Assembly (NCBI RefSeq): GCF_017744115.1
Contig: NZ_JAGHQW010000002.1
Coordinates: forward strand, 124,001 to 188,000
Source: Salinisphaera sp. G21_0
GTDB lineage: Bacteria; Pseudomonadota; Gammaproteobacteria; Pseudomonadales; Endozoicomonadaceae
Length of the DNA stretch: 64,000 bases
Direction of reading: 5' to 3'
The first letter of the stretch is position 1, and each line of letters opens with the position of its first letter. The position numbers and the translations under genes were made by a program. Under the pieces are notes generated by a model. The model was not told the origin of the DNA and did no database searches. It saw only the letters and a list, made by a program, of their open reading frames with translations. Below, piece by piece: positions 7,770-16,090 of the stretch.

Positions 7770-9689
7770 ATGTCAATTCAGCCTTCCAACATTTTTCCGC
7801 TCAGTCCAGGTGGTGATAATAAGCCACCGCAAAGTGTTTTTTTTTCTGAGTTAAATCAACTGGTTCAAGAAATTATTTACCCCGAGTCCGACACGCTGTT
7901 TCCTGTTCTATTCACTAAATTAAATACCAATCTTGAGGCCATCAAAAATGATCAGGATATGATGCGCTGGATTGATATCAAAAACCGTTTGAAGAAATCT
8001 GAATCTTTCATTAAAAAAAGCTTCCTCGATCATTTGACCAGCGCAGACAGCGAACAGCCTGCACCACAACAAGAAGGTGTCTTAACTCTTGAATTACTGG
8101 ACAATTCTGAACTTGACCATCAACTCCTCTGGCTTTCTGCAACCAATAATTTTGAGAGCAGTAACAACTCTGAACGTATTTGCCGAATCAAAAGCAGTCT
8201 TGAGAGCACCTATCCACGGCATGACGGTACTTATCCTGCCACCCCGGAGCGTATCTGCGAAAGTTTTGCCATGGCTCTGGAGAGTCTCCACCCGGATCGT
8301 GATATTGAACAACAATTATTCCGCTGGTTTGCCAGTCATCTTAATAATGCGGCTGATGAGCTCTGGCTTAAAGTCGACCAGTTAATGATCCATAAAGGGC
8401 TGGGACCCAAACATTCATCTCCGGTTGAGCGATTGAAAGCAAAACCAGCCTCCGACCCAACCCATGATCCACTATCCACACCCCGCTCCACAGATCAAAC
8501 ACAACCAGCGCCTCAGCAGAGTTATTATTCAGATATGGGAAACCCTCAGTTTCTGGATAGCTTTGCTGAGAAGCTGGTATCCCGGCTGGAAGACATGCTT
8601 GCGGAAGATGAACTCATACCTGTGGCCAAGGCTAACAGGGTCAAGACTATTGATCTGGCCAATGTCCTCAGCTCACTGCAACTGGATGTTCTTGAGCAGC
8701 ACGTGTCAATAAGAAACCTGCACAACTCAGTCGTAGATGCCCTGGAAATACAAGGCGTTAATTCAAAACTCTCACGCCATCATGAAGACCTCATCAACAT
8801 GGTCGGCTGGTTGTTTGAGTACATTCTGGATGATCACAACCTGCCTGATGACGTAAAAAAAACCATAGCATTATTGCAAATCCCAATCTTAAAACAGGCG
8901 ATTCTGAATGATGCTTTTTTAACCGACAAAAAGCACCCGGCCCGTCTCTTACTAAATGACTTGACGTCAGCAGGAATGCTTTATTGCCGGGATCCTCAAC
9001 TGAGCAAGCATGTTTTGCCACTGATCGAGCATACTGTGCGTACCATTATCTCAGGACACAGTGAAAACCCGGATGTATTTCAGGATTGTCTTGATGATTT
9101 TCAAATCCATCTGGATATCATTCTTAAACCAGAGCCTGAGAGTTCGGAAAATCATCCTGCTGCACTCAACGAACAACCGGAAGAGGTTCAGGCAAGAGAC
9201 TTCGGCGATAGCCATATCGTTGATTTTAAGACAGAAAGTCTCACGGAAGAAGACTCAGAGGAGATAATTCTTTCCTGCGAACAGTCCGGGCTCAGTCTGA
9301 AAGATTCGCTCCAGTCTGAACCCGCCCCAGAGGCAACCGCCCCCCCTCAAGAGCTTGAGCTGCTTCCGGATGAACAGATCGAAGTGGCTGATACTCAGGA
9401 GCCTCCCCCCTCATTTACCCCGGTCATTATTGATGGACTTCTCCCGGGCCAGTGGGTTGAGTTTATTGGCGAAGGTGACTCACACCGCCTCCGCTGCAAA
9501 CTTGCCCGGCTCAGTAAAGACCGTCATCGATATATTTTTGTCAACAGCTCGGGGATGCGTGTTGCGGAGCGCTCTGGAAGCGAACTCAAAAAGGAAATTA
9601 AAGACGGTTCCGTCTGTATTATGGAAGAGAACCCCGTGTTCGATCGGGCTATCCAGGCTGTTCTTGAGCGATTCAAAAGGCATTTGTAA
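7770..9689 (+). CDS. DUF1631 family protein
   Basis: A large soluble protein (639 residues from the ATG at 7770) of the DUF1631 family, found mainly in gammaproteobacteria. The diagnostic part is the C-terminal 80 residues: LPGQWVEFIGEGDSHRLRCKL, then RYIFVNSSGMRVAERS and NPVFDRAIQAVLERF, a small barrel that resembles PilZ-type sequences. The middle (about 330-480) is helical, and the acidic linker at about 480-560 is low-complexity. An in-frame GTG at 7707 would add 21 residues, but the ATG is preceded by AGGGA and starts a more normal N terminus. A run of nine T lies early in the gene (7837-7845). Biochemical function is unknown. The HPt gene downstream lies in the same direction. Confidence 0.8.
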   Translation: MSIQPSNIFPLSPGGDNKPPQSVFFSELNQLVQEIIYPESDTLFPVLFTKLNTNLEAIKNDQDMMRWIDIKNRLKKSESFIKKSFLDHLTSADSEQPAPQQEGVLTLELLDNSELDHQLLWLSATNNFESSNNSERICRIKSSLESTYPRHDGTYPATPERICESFAMALESLHPDRDIEQQLFRWFASHLNNAADELWLKVDQLMIHKGLGPKHSSPVERLKAKPASDPTHDPLSTPRSTDQTQPAPQQSYYSDMGNPQFLDSFAEKLVSRLEDMLAEDELIPVAKANRVKTIDLANVLSSLQLDVLEQHVSIRNLHNSVVDALEIQGVNSKLSRHHEDLINMVGWLFEYILDDHNLPDDVKKTIALLQIPILKQAILNDAFLTDKKHPARLLLNDLTSAGMLYCRDPQLSKHVLPLIEHTVRTIISGHSENPDVFQDCLDDFQIHLDIILKPEPESSENHPAALNEQPEEVQARDFGDSHIVDFKTESLTEEDSEEIILSCEQSGLSLKDSLQSEPAPEATAPPQELELLPDEQIEVADTQEPPPSFTPVIIDGLLPGQWVEFIGEGDSHRLRCKLARLSKDRHRYIFVNSSGMRVAERSGSELKKEIKDGSVCIMEENPVFDRAIQAVLERFKRHL

Positions 9690-9854
9690 CGCTGCCACGG
9701 ATTACTAAAGCAAGCAGTGAAAAAGGTGAGAACTTTTCATGCCTGTTTATCGCAACACCGGTAAAGACATCCGTTATGAAGCAGGCTGCTGACTAAAGCA
9801 CTGGCGTTTAGTGGCGAAAAACTAATTTATCTTTAATTTGTACAGGAAGTTTTT

Positions 9855-10178
9855 ATGATCAATCTGGAAAATTTACATCAAATCACCGACGGTGATGAGG
9901 TCCTGCTGGAAGAGTTGTTATCAACATTTTTTCAGAGCACCCGGGAAGACATCCTGAATTTGAAAGCAGCGGTCAACAATCAGCAAACGCCCCTTATTGT
10001 CAACTTTGCCCACCGGATTAAAGGTGGTGCTGCAATCGTCGGGGCGGAGCAACTGGCAATACTTGCCGGAGACCTTGAGCAGTCAGGGCAACAAGTGGAA
10101 CCGGAACGTTATGACCCTCTTTTTCTTGAACTGCAGGATACGTTTAACAGTATCGAAGCCCTATATCCCAAACTATAA
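9855..10178 (+). CDS. histidine phosphotransfer (HPt) domain protein
   Basis: A stand-alone HPt protein of 107 residues. HPt four-helix bundles relay phosphate between receiver domains in multistep phosphorelays. The phosphoacceptor His53 sits in the conserved AHRIKGGAAIVGAE motif, and the preceding helix EELLSTFFQSTREDI is typical. The protein has no other domain. No sensor or receiver gene lies next to it; the nearest is the hybrid kinase at 44825. A partner is therefore not evident. Confidence 0.88.
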   Translation: MINLENLHQITDGDEVLLEELLSTFFQSTREDILNLKAAVNNQQTPLIVNFAHRIKGGAAIVGAEQLAILAGDLEQSGQQVEPERYDPLFLELQDTFNSIEALYPKL

Positions 10179-10832
10179 AGGCCGCTGACTGGTCAAGCTG
10201 AACAGTCGAAAGCCTACCACAACGGCAAACGCCATAAAGGGCGCTTCAAGAACACCACCAATAACCTGTAACCACAGTACATTCTCAGGGCTCATCAATA
10301 GATAGCTAATAAGGGATTGTGAGAACAGCAGAGTGAGCAGCAGTACAGTAAAAGGCAATAATAACAGGGACCACTGCTGCTTCGTCTGATTAAAGCTTGC
10401 CTGAATAGCCTCCACTGGAGGCTCACCCTTAAGGGCAACCCGAAACTCCACAAACATCAATTTGTACAGCAGATAAAACCCCGGTAGCAGGTAGAGGCTA
10501 AACCCAAGCATGACTAATACAAACACGACCAGGTAACTGGTCGCCAACGGAAAATAGATACCCGCCGACTTTATTAAACTGTCATAAAGGCTTAGCTTTT
10601 CGCCCTGATCACGACTCTCAATAAAGAAAATCGCTGCCCCCGTGGCCAGCGGTTCTATCAACACTGAAGCAAACAGATCTGCAAACCCGCCACTTATCTC
10701 GCTATTGCCAGCAAAAGACTGTTGGAGGTAAAAGCCTGCGATCTCAGAGGGAATAGCAGACAATAGAAACAAAACCGTCAGGCTCAAGCCATAACGAGCA
10801 AAAAAGTGTAACGATTGAACAATAGATTGCAT
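10173..10832 (-). CDS. integral membrane protein, unassigned
   Basis: A 219-residue protein with about five or six hydrophobic segments, including YGLSLTVLFLLSAIP, LATSYLVVFVLVMLGFSLYLLPGFYLLY, LLLLPFTVLLLTLLFSQ and APFMAFAVVVGFRLF. The layout resembles YciC/UPF0259-type inner-membrane proteins, but the likeness is not strong enough for a name. Its stop overlaps the 3' end of the convergent HPt gene by six bases. The function is unknown. Confidence 0.7.
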   Translation of the reverse strand: MQSIVQSLHFFARYGLSLTVLFLLSAIPSEIAGFYLQQSFAGNSEISGGFADLFASVLIEPLATGAAIFFIESRDQGEKLSLYDSLIKSAGIYFPLATSYLVVFVLVMLGFSLYLLPGFYLLYKLMFVEFRVALKGEPPVEAIQASFNQTKQQWSLLLLPFTVLLLTLLFSQSLISYLLMSPENVLWLQVIGGVLEAPFMAFAVVVGFRLFSLTSQRPL

Positions 10833-10855
10833 GCAAATTTCACCGGTTAACCAAC

Positions 10856-11551
10856 TTACCAGGGAATCACTGATCCATCATAATTGATGAACTGGCCACT
10901 GTTTTTCAAAGAAAGTTGATCAATAACCTTGCGAACGCCCCTGATTGATGTTTCCGTATCAATCGGAGCATTAACGCCCCCCATATCCGTCTGAACCCAG
11001 CCCGGATGCAAGACACCGACACTGATACCCTTTCCGGCAAGGTCAATGGCCAGACTTTTAGCCACCGCATTCAATGCGGCTTTGGCAGAGCGATAGATAT
11101 AACTCCCGCCTTTCTGATTGTCCCCCATACTGCCCATTTTACTGGACATCATGATAATTTTTTTCTCATGGCTCTGGGCTACTTTTTCCACCAGCGCCTG
11201 CGTAACCATCATCGGGGCCACCGAATTAACCCGCAAAACCTCCATCCATGGGTCAACGGTCACCTCATCATAAGACAGGCCGAAAGGGCCATAAATGCCG
11301 GCATTATTGATCAGGATATCAATGGGCTCTTCAATCACATACTGCAGGTTATGGATCATTCCGGGCTGGGTAATGTCCAGGGGAACCAGCTCAAACTGGT
11401 AACCAGCACTGCGTTTAAGCTCCAGCAGTTTCTGCGACTGTTCCGGAGAGCGGCAACAACCATAAACCTTGGCACCCAGTGCAAGATATTGACGGCACAG
11501 TTCCAGACCCAGCCCTCGGCTAACGCCGGTCACCACCACTATTTTCTGCAT
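10856..11551 (-). CDS. short-chain dehydrogenase/reductase (C-factor-like)
   Basis: An NAD(P)-dependent classical SDR of 231 residues. It has the Rossmann glycine motif TGVSRGLGLE at about 8-17, NNAG in the fourth strand (LINNAGIYGP), the catalytic serine region IMMSSKMGSM, and the catalytic YxxxK in YRSAK. The tail HPGWVQTDMGG matches the CsgA/C-factor-like branch often annotated as sniffer or cell-cell signalling dehydrogenases. The substrate is not predictable. It lies 23 bases upstream of the membrane protein gene in the same direction, so the two may be cotranscribed. Confidence 0.88.
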   Translation of the reverse strand: MQKIVVVTGVSRGLGLELCRQYLALGAKVYGCCRSPEQSQKLLELKRSAGYQFELVPLDITQPGMIHNLQYVIEEPIDILINNAGIYGPFGLSYDEVTVDPWMEVLRVNSVAPMMVTQALVEKVAQSHEKKIIMMSSKMGSMGDNQKGGSYIYRSAKAALNAVAKSLAIDLAGKGISVGVLHPGWVQTDMGGVNAPIDTETSIRGVRKVIDQLSLKNSGQFINYDGSVIPW

Positions 11552-11672
11552 GCAGACTCTCCCGGATAAACTGGCAGCTTCCGGTAGAAATAAAGCTGAA
11601 GCCGCCGATAAATTATCTTACTCGTAAACAAGACAAAAAACTTACAAAACATTCTATGATGGCAAACCGGGG

Positions 11673-12104
11673 ATGGAAAAGATGCCTCCAAAAATAACTG
11701 GCGACAACCAGACGTCTTATATACCTGCACAAGAGAGCCCCTCCCCTGCTAATGACAAAGCCAGTCATAGAGGACGCCAAGTCAGCGAAGCCAAGGCGAC
11801 TCCCCAATCGGACAGAACCGCTAATGCAACCAGCAATCTGGCCGTTGGCCAACGTCAGGTTGAGTCTTTATCACCGGATCATCTGGAAATGATCAAAGCA
11901 CTGACAGAACAGGGCCAATGGGGTGGTGTTCTGCCCGCAATTCTTGCTTGTAAAACAACGGGTCAACTGCATGAAGTTCTGGTCGCAATAAAAACAGTCA
12001 GTGCTCTGCCCAACGAGATTCAGCAGACAATAACCGATTGCTTTGGGAACCTCTATGCAAAGGAAGCCAGTAATATTCTGACTACAGGACTACTCACACC
12101 ATGA
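11673..12104 (+). CDS. hypothetical protein, 143 residues, first of an overlapping pair
   Basis: The first 60 residues are polar and disordered-looking (Ser, Thr, Ala, Pro, Asn). The second half is helical ([23 protein letters not shown] and [15 protein letters not shown]). There is no signal peptide or membrane segment. I recognise no family. A disordered N terminus before a small helical domain is common among T3SS substrates and chaperoned proteins, but that is only suggestive here. The start could be the ATG at 11673 or the one three codons later. Its stop overlaps the next gene by four bases (ATGA), which implies coupled translation. Confidence 0.6.
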   Translation: MEKMPPKITGDNQTSYIPAQESPSPANDKASHRGRQVSEAKATPQSDRTANATSNLAVGQRQVESLSPDHLEMIKALTEQGQWGGVLPAILACKTTGQLHEVLVAIKTVSALPNEIQQTITDCFGNLYAKEASNILTTGLLTP

Positions 12105-12427
12105 CACTCGAAAACCTGGGCAGTCTCGATCTTATTATGCAAAAGTCCGATGAACATGACAGCCCGCTGGGTTCCATGATCAGAATGGCGGTGGATAGTT
12201 TTATCGAGACACACTCACTAACAGCGGTGAATCGTGATCAAATGGTCAATAGCATTACCCAGAAAATTCACGAGCAGATCAATCAAGTGATGTTTGAACA
12301 GGAAGAATTACTGACAAAAGACCCGGTATTAGCGGAGAAAATAGCTCAGGCACGCAATCAACGGCGAATCGAGCAAAATTATCTTCAGGAAAAAAGCCAA
12401 CGCTCTGAAAAAACTTCACCGGGCTAG
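12101..12427 (+). CDS. hypothetical protein, 108 residues, second of an overlapping pair
   Basis: A mostly helical, charged, soluble protein that starts inside the stop of the preceding gene (ATGA overlap). The centre reads as amphipathic helix ([20 protein letters not shown]), followed by a coiled-coil-like charged tail. I recognise no family. The tight coupling suggests that the two proteins act together, for example as a pair of small partners; the sequence gives no function. Confidence 0.6.
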   Translation: MTLENLGSLDLIMQKSDEHDSPLGSMIRMAVDSFIETHSLTAVNRDQMVNSITQKIHEQINQVMFEQEELLTKDPVLAEKIAQARNQRRIEQNYLQEKSQRSEKTSPG

Positions 12428-12444
12428 TTTTCTTATACAAAAAA

Positions 12445-12466
12445 AGGGGGCTTACTCAGCCCCCCT
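12445..12466 (-). terminator. intrinsic terminator of the frd operon
   Basis: GGGGGC and GCCCCC pair around TTACTCA. On the minus strand the stem is followed by seven T. It sits just beyond the frdD stop and between converging genes, so it ends the frdABCD transcript. Confidence 0.85.
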
Positions 12467-12478
12467 CATAAAACCTGA

Positions 12479-12832
12479 TCAGACCAGCAATAAAGCAATG
12501 GTTGCCAGGCTGAGAATCAACGTACCACCATAACAGGCCACTTTTACCCCAACCCCCGGGTGGAAACCCAGATCGTGAGCACCGTGGTAAATACGGTGAA
12601 TACAGGCCCAGTAAGAAGGCACCAAAGCCACTATAAGTGCCAGCTTGCCAATCCAGCTCTCCAGAAAGAACGCAGACATTCGCTCATAAGAGAGCGCTTC
12701 TGCCGGAATAATTTCCAGAGGCACACCCAGACCAACCACAAAAATAATGGCCGGAAAGAAAAAGGCAATAGTGGTGCCACCAGCCCCAAACAGACTCCAC
12801 AACAGAGGTTCAATATGGCGTTTATTACTCAT
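12479..12832 (-). CDS. frdD: fumarate reductase membrane anchor subunit D
   Basis: FrdD, with FrdC, anchors quinol:fumarate reductase in the inner membrane and forms the menaquinol site. The protein has 117 residues and three hydrophobic helices (WSLFGAGGTTIAFFFPAIIFVVGLGV, WIGKLALIVALVPSYWACIHRIYHGAHDLG, GTLILSLATIALLL), with the conserved HRIYHGAHDLGFHPG segment between the second and third. The ATG at 12832 is chosen because GAGAGGGAAC precedes it; the open frame extends upstream without a start signal. It is the last gene of frdABCD, 19 bases after frdC. Confidence 0.93.
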   Translation of the reverse strand: MSNKRHIEPLLWSLFGAGGTTIAFFFPAIIFVVGLGVPLEIIPAEALSYERMSAFFLESWIGKLALIVALVPSYWACIHRIYHGAHDLGFHPGVGVKVACYGGTLILSLATIALLLV

Positions 12833-12851
12833 GTTCCCTCTCCTATCCCCG

Positions 12852-13241
12852 TCAAAGTCCCATGGTGGCCGCAGCCAGAATGATGGCAGAAACCACCGCC
12901 AGGCCAACGTACATCAATTTGTTAACGACACTGTCTTTTACCATTTTACGAATCTGCTGTGGCAGAACGCGGGGCGTCATATCGAAATAGGTGACGGCAT
13001 GGTAAATAGTCAGACCCAGGGTAACCACGGTAAACAGAATCATCAACGGGTTGGCCTGGAAGGCAAGCCAGCTATTCCAGGCTGCTTCACCCTTGACCAG
13101 CTGCATCAGACCGACAAACAGGTTGATGGCATAGAGACCATCAAATACACAGGAGGATTCCCGGATCATGTACTGGCGGTAGAAGGGATGATCCATATAC
13201 CAGGTGCGCTTCATGGGACGCACATAGGGGCGACGACTCAT
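12852..13241 (-). CDS. frdC: fumarate reductase membrane anchor subunit C
   Basis: FrdC is a 129-residue three-helix anchor subunit of quinol:fumarate reductase. The N terminus SRRPYVRPMKRTWYMDHPFYRQYMIRE is the strongly conserved FrdC start, including the Glu near residue 28 associated with the quinol site. Helices follow at FDGLYAINLFVGLMQLV, FQANPLMILFTVVTLGLTIYHAVTYF and VNKLMYVGLAVVSAIILAAAT. Its ATG overlaps the frdB stop as TGATG, so translation is coupled. Confidence 0.94.
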   Translation of the reverse strand: MSRRPYVRPMKRTWYMDHPFYRQYMIRESSCVFDGLYAINLFVGLMQLVKGEAAWNSWLAFQANPLMILFTVVTLGLTIYHAVTYFDMTPRVLPQQIRKMVKDSVVNKLMYVGLAVVSAIILAAATMGL

Positions 13242-13990
13242 CACTTGTCTCCTTTACGTGGCATCAGGAAAGAGAGCGCCCAATCCTGAGAACCCTGCAG
13301 TTTGTTCTGGTTGATAGCAGCAGCCGGGTCAACATTCTTTGGACAAACCTCAGAACAGTAACCCACAAAGGTACAGGACCAGACACCATTCTTGCCCTGA
13401 ATCACTTCAGTACGCTGTTCATAGCCATCATCACGGCTGTCCAGGTTATAACGGTGCCCCAGGGCAATCACCGCAGGACCGGTAAACAGTGGGTTCAAGC
13501 CCATCTGTGGACACGCGGAGTAGCAGAGCATGCAGTTAATGCACATGGAGAACTGTTTATAAAGGCCCAGCTGCTGAGGCGTCTGCTTATTCACACCCTC
13601 TTCAACCGGCTTCTCCATCGCATTGATGATATACGGTTTCACTGACTCCAGTTTCTTGATGAAGTCTTCAGAGTCAATCACCAGATCCTTTTCAATCGGG
13701 AAGTTAGCCAGTGGCTCAACACGAATGGGATTCGGATAGTAATCCCGCAGGAAGGTTTCGCAGCCGAGCTTTGGTGTACCGTTGATCACCATGCCACAGC
13801 TGCCACACACCGCCATACGGCAGGACCAGCGGTAAGCCAGGCTGGAATCCAGTTCATCCTTGATATGCTCAAGGGCATCCAGCATGGACCAGGCTTCCAC
13901 ATAAGGAATAGTGAAAGTGCCAAATGTCGGCTTGCCATCGGTTTCCGGGTTATAACGCAGAATCTCGATGGTTATGGTTTTATCACTCAT
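13241..13990 (-). CDS. frdB: fumarate reductase iron-sulphur subunit
   Basis: FrdB passes electrons from quinol to the flavoprotein FrdA through three iron-sulphur clusters. The 249-residue protein shows the [2Fe-2S] site [15 protein letters not shown] with a later Cys in PKLGCETF, and two further cluster regions, [13 protein letters not shown] and [17 protein letters not shown]. Length matches E. coli FrdB (244). AAGGAGACCCC precedes the ATG. It lies nine bases after frdA and overlaps frdC by one base. Confidence 0.95.
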   Translation of the reverse strand: MSDKTITIEILRYNPETDGKPTFGTFTIPYVEAWSMLDALEHIKDELDSSLAYRWSCRMAVCGSCGMVINGTPKLGCETFLRDYYPNPIRVEPLANFPIEKDLVIDSEDFIKKLESVKPYIINAMEKPVEEGVNKQTPQQLGLYKQFSMCINCMLCYSACPQMGLNPLFTGPAVIALGHRYNLDSRDDGYEQRTEVIQGKNGVWSCTFVGYCSEVCPKNVDPAAAINQNKLQGSQDWALSFLMPRKGDK

Positions 13991-13999
13991 GGGGTCTCC

Positions 14000-15790
14000 T
14001 TACTTCCCTTCACCGTTTTTCTCAGCCGCGTTCTTCTCGGCTGCGGCACCATAAACGCGCTCTTCTGGCTGGAAGCGGGTTACATTCACGTCTTCATATT
14101 CCAGACGAGGCTTGGCATCACCGTTATAGAAAGTGACGGAGTGTTTCAGGAAGTTGACATCATCACGGGCTTCAAAGCCATCAATACGCTGGTGCGCACC
14201 ACGGGACTCCTTACGTTCAACACCACCAATAGCCATACACTCAGCAACCATCAGTGAGCTTTGCAGTTCAAAGGCTTGCAGCAGTTCAGTATTGAAGACC
14301 TTGCTCTTGTCTTCCACCTTGACGTTTTTGAAGCGCTCACGCAGTTCGGAGATCTTATCCAGACCGGCCTGCATCTCTTCCCCCACCCGGTAAATACCGA
14401 AACTGTCTTCCATGGTTTTCACCATTTCGTGACGCAGGTGCGATGCTTTTTCAGTACCATTGGCATTGCGCAGGCTTTCGATGGCTGCCAGGTGCGCTTT
14501 CGCCTGATCCAGCAATTTACGTTCATCAGACATGACGTTCTGGCTGGCAAAATCTGCCGCACTTTCACCGGCGACCTTACCGAAGACCACAGTCTCAGCC
14601 AGAGAGTTGGAACCTAGACGGTTGGCACCGTGCATACCGACGCTGGCACATTCACCGGCAGCAAACAGACCGGCCAGATCGGTGGCACAGTTGATGTCCG
14701 CTCTGACACCACCCATGGTGTAATGAACCGCAGGACGAACCGGAATTGGCTGATGAACCGGATCAACCCCCAGGTAGTTTTTCGCCAGGGAACAGATCAG
14801 TGGCAGACGTTCCATCAGCTTCTGTTCGCCCAGGTGGCGCAGGTCCAGGTGCACCGCATCGCCCAGTGGCGTTTCAATGGTGCGGCCCTTGCGCTGCTCC
14901 TGCCAGAAGGCCTGGGAAAGCTTGTCACGTGGGCCCAGTTCCATGTATTTGTTCTTTGGTTGACCAACCGGAGTCTCTGGCCCCAGACCATAATCCTGCA
15001 GGTAACGGTAACCATCCTTGTTCAACAGGATACCGCCTTCACCACGGCAACCTTCCGTCATCAATACACCGGAGCCTGGCAGACCGGTTGGGTGGTACTG
15101 AACAAACTCCATATCACGCAGCGGTGCGCCAGCACGCAGGGCCATGGCATGGCCGTCACCAGTCACAATGGCACCGTTGGTGTTGAAACGGAAAATACGA
15201 CCAGAGCCGCCTGTTGCCAGAACCACTGACTTCGCCAGGAATACTTTTGGTTCGCCGGTTTTCACTTCAATGGCAACAACGCCCTGAGCACGGCCATCTT
15301 CCATGATCAGGTCAGTGGCAAAATACTCATCGTATCGTTCAATGGATGGGTACCTGGTGGATGTCTGGAACAATGTGTGAAGCATGTGGAAGCCAGATTT
15401 GTCCGCAGCAAACCAGGTGCGCTCAATCTTCATACCACCAAAAGCACGAACGTTTACGTCACCGTCATCCTTACGGTTCCAGGGGCAGCCCCAGTGCTCC
15501 AGGCGGATCATCTCTTCAGTGGCATGGGACACAAAGTAATCCACCACATCCTGGTCGCAGAGCCAGTCACCACCGGCCACCGTGTCAACAAAGTGGTTTT
15601 CCAGAGAGTCATGATCCTGAATGACACCGGCTGAACCGCCTTCTGCAGCCACCGTATGACTCCGCATAGGGTAGACTTTGGAAATCAATGCCACTTTAAG
15701 CTCAGGATTTTTTTCGGCAACGGCAATCGCAGCCCGAAGACCGGCACCTCCGGCACCGACAATGGCTACATCAGCCTTTATGACCTGCAT
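14000..15790 (-). CDS. frdA: fumarate reductase flavoprotein subunit
   Basis: FrdA reduces fumarate to succinate with covalently bound FAD, allowing anaerobic respiration on fumarate. The 596-residue protein has the dinucleotide motif VAIVGAGGAGLRAAI, His45 in RSHTVAAEGGSAG (the FAD attachment site), HYTMGGVRAD and the GECASVGMHGANRLGSNSL segment. The ATG at 15790 follows GAGG at good spacing; the open frame runs further upstream without support. With frdB, frdC and frdD it forms a standard four-gene operon. The four-subunit layout with two separate anchors and the FrdC/FrdD sequences favour fumarate reductase over succinate dehydrogenase. Confidence 0.95.
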   Translation of the reverse strand: MQVIKADVAIVGAGGAGLRAAIAVAEKNPELKVALISKVYPMRSHTVAAEGGSAGVIQDHDSLENHFVDTVAGGDWLCDQDVVDYFVSHATEEMIRLEHWGCPWNRKDDGDVNVRAFGGMKIERTWFAADKSGFHMLHTLFQTSTRYPSIERYDEYFATDLIMEDGRAQGVVAIEVKTGEPKVFLAKSVVLATGGSGRIFRFNTNGAIVTGDGHAMALRAGAPLRDMEFVQYHPTGLPGSGVLMTEGCRGEGGILLNKDGYRYLQDYGLGPETPVGQPKNKYMELGPRDKLSQAFWQEQRKGRTIETPLGDAVHLDLRHLGEQKLMERLPLICSLAKNYLGVDPVHQPIPVRPAVHYTMGGVRADINCATDLAGLFAAGECASVGMHGANRLGSNSLAETVVFGKVAGESAADFASQNVMSDERKLLDQAKAHLAAIESLRNANGTEKASHLRHEMVKTMEDSFGIYRVGEEMQAGLDKISELRERFKNVKVEDKSKVFNTELLQAFELQSSLMVAECMAIGGVERKESRGAHQRIDGFEARDDVNFLKHSVTFYNGDAKPRLEYEDVNVTRFQPEERVYGAAAEKNAAEKNGEGK

Positions 15791-16090
15791 ACGCAAACCT
15801 CTACCGCCGTTCACCACCATCTCCGGGAAGAGTCCCAAATAGAGACAGCCAGCGAACTGGCCAAATTGAATAATGAGAGAAGGGTTAAAAATCTAGAACT
15901 GAAGTTTATATAAACCTGAAATTAAAGCCATTGATATAAAACAAAATAAATCAATATTTCGGAAAAACCGTAATTTCAATATAAATCAATAGGATCAACC
16001 ACTATAAGCAACCGCTTTAATTTTAAGATATGCAGATTTGCTGTTTAATTAACAAAGGTTCACTTTTAATTATCAACTTACGCAAAAAGC
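15791..16090. other. AT-rich spacer upstream of frdA
   Basis: A 300-base region between the frdA start and the permease stop, both on the minus strand. It must hold the frd promoter. No gene is seen. Apart from the weak FNR-like dyad I cannot point to a convincing control site. Confidence 0.6.
15976..15989 (-). promoter_or_regulatory. possible FNR-like site upstream of frdA
   Basis: TCAAT-ATAA-ATCAA has one perfect and one poor half of the TTGAT-N4-ATCAA dyad bound by FNR/Anr. It lies about 190 bases upstream of the frdA start, in an AT-rich spacer. frd operons are commonly FNR-activated, which is the main reason to note it. The match is weak. Confidence 0.25.

Noticed and set aside
11006-11569. 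187-codon plus-strand open frame
   Set aside because: Antisense to the short-chain dehydrogenase, which has all its motifs.
12479-15790. Reading the operon as succinate dehydrogenase (sdh)
   Set aside because: The two anchor subunits match FrdC and FrdD, and the order A-B-C-D with FrdA His45 context is that of fumarate reductase.
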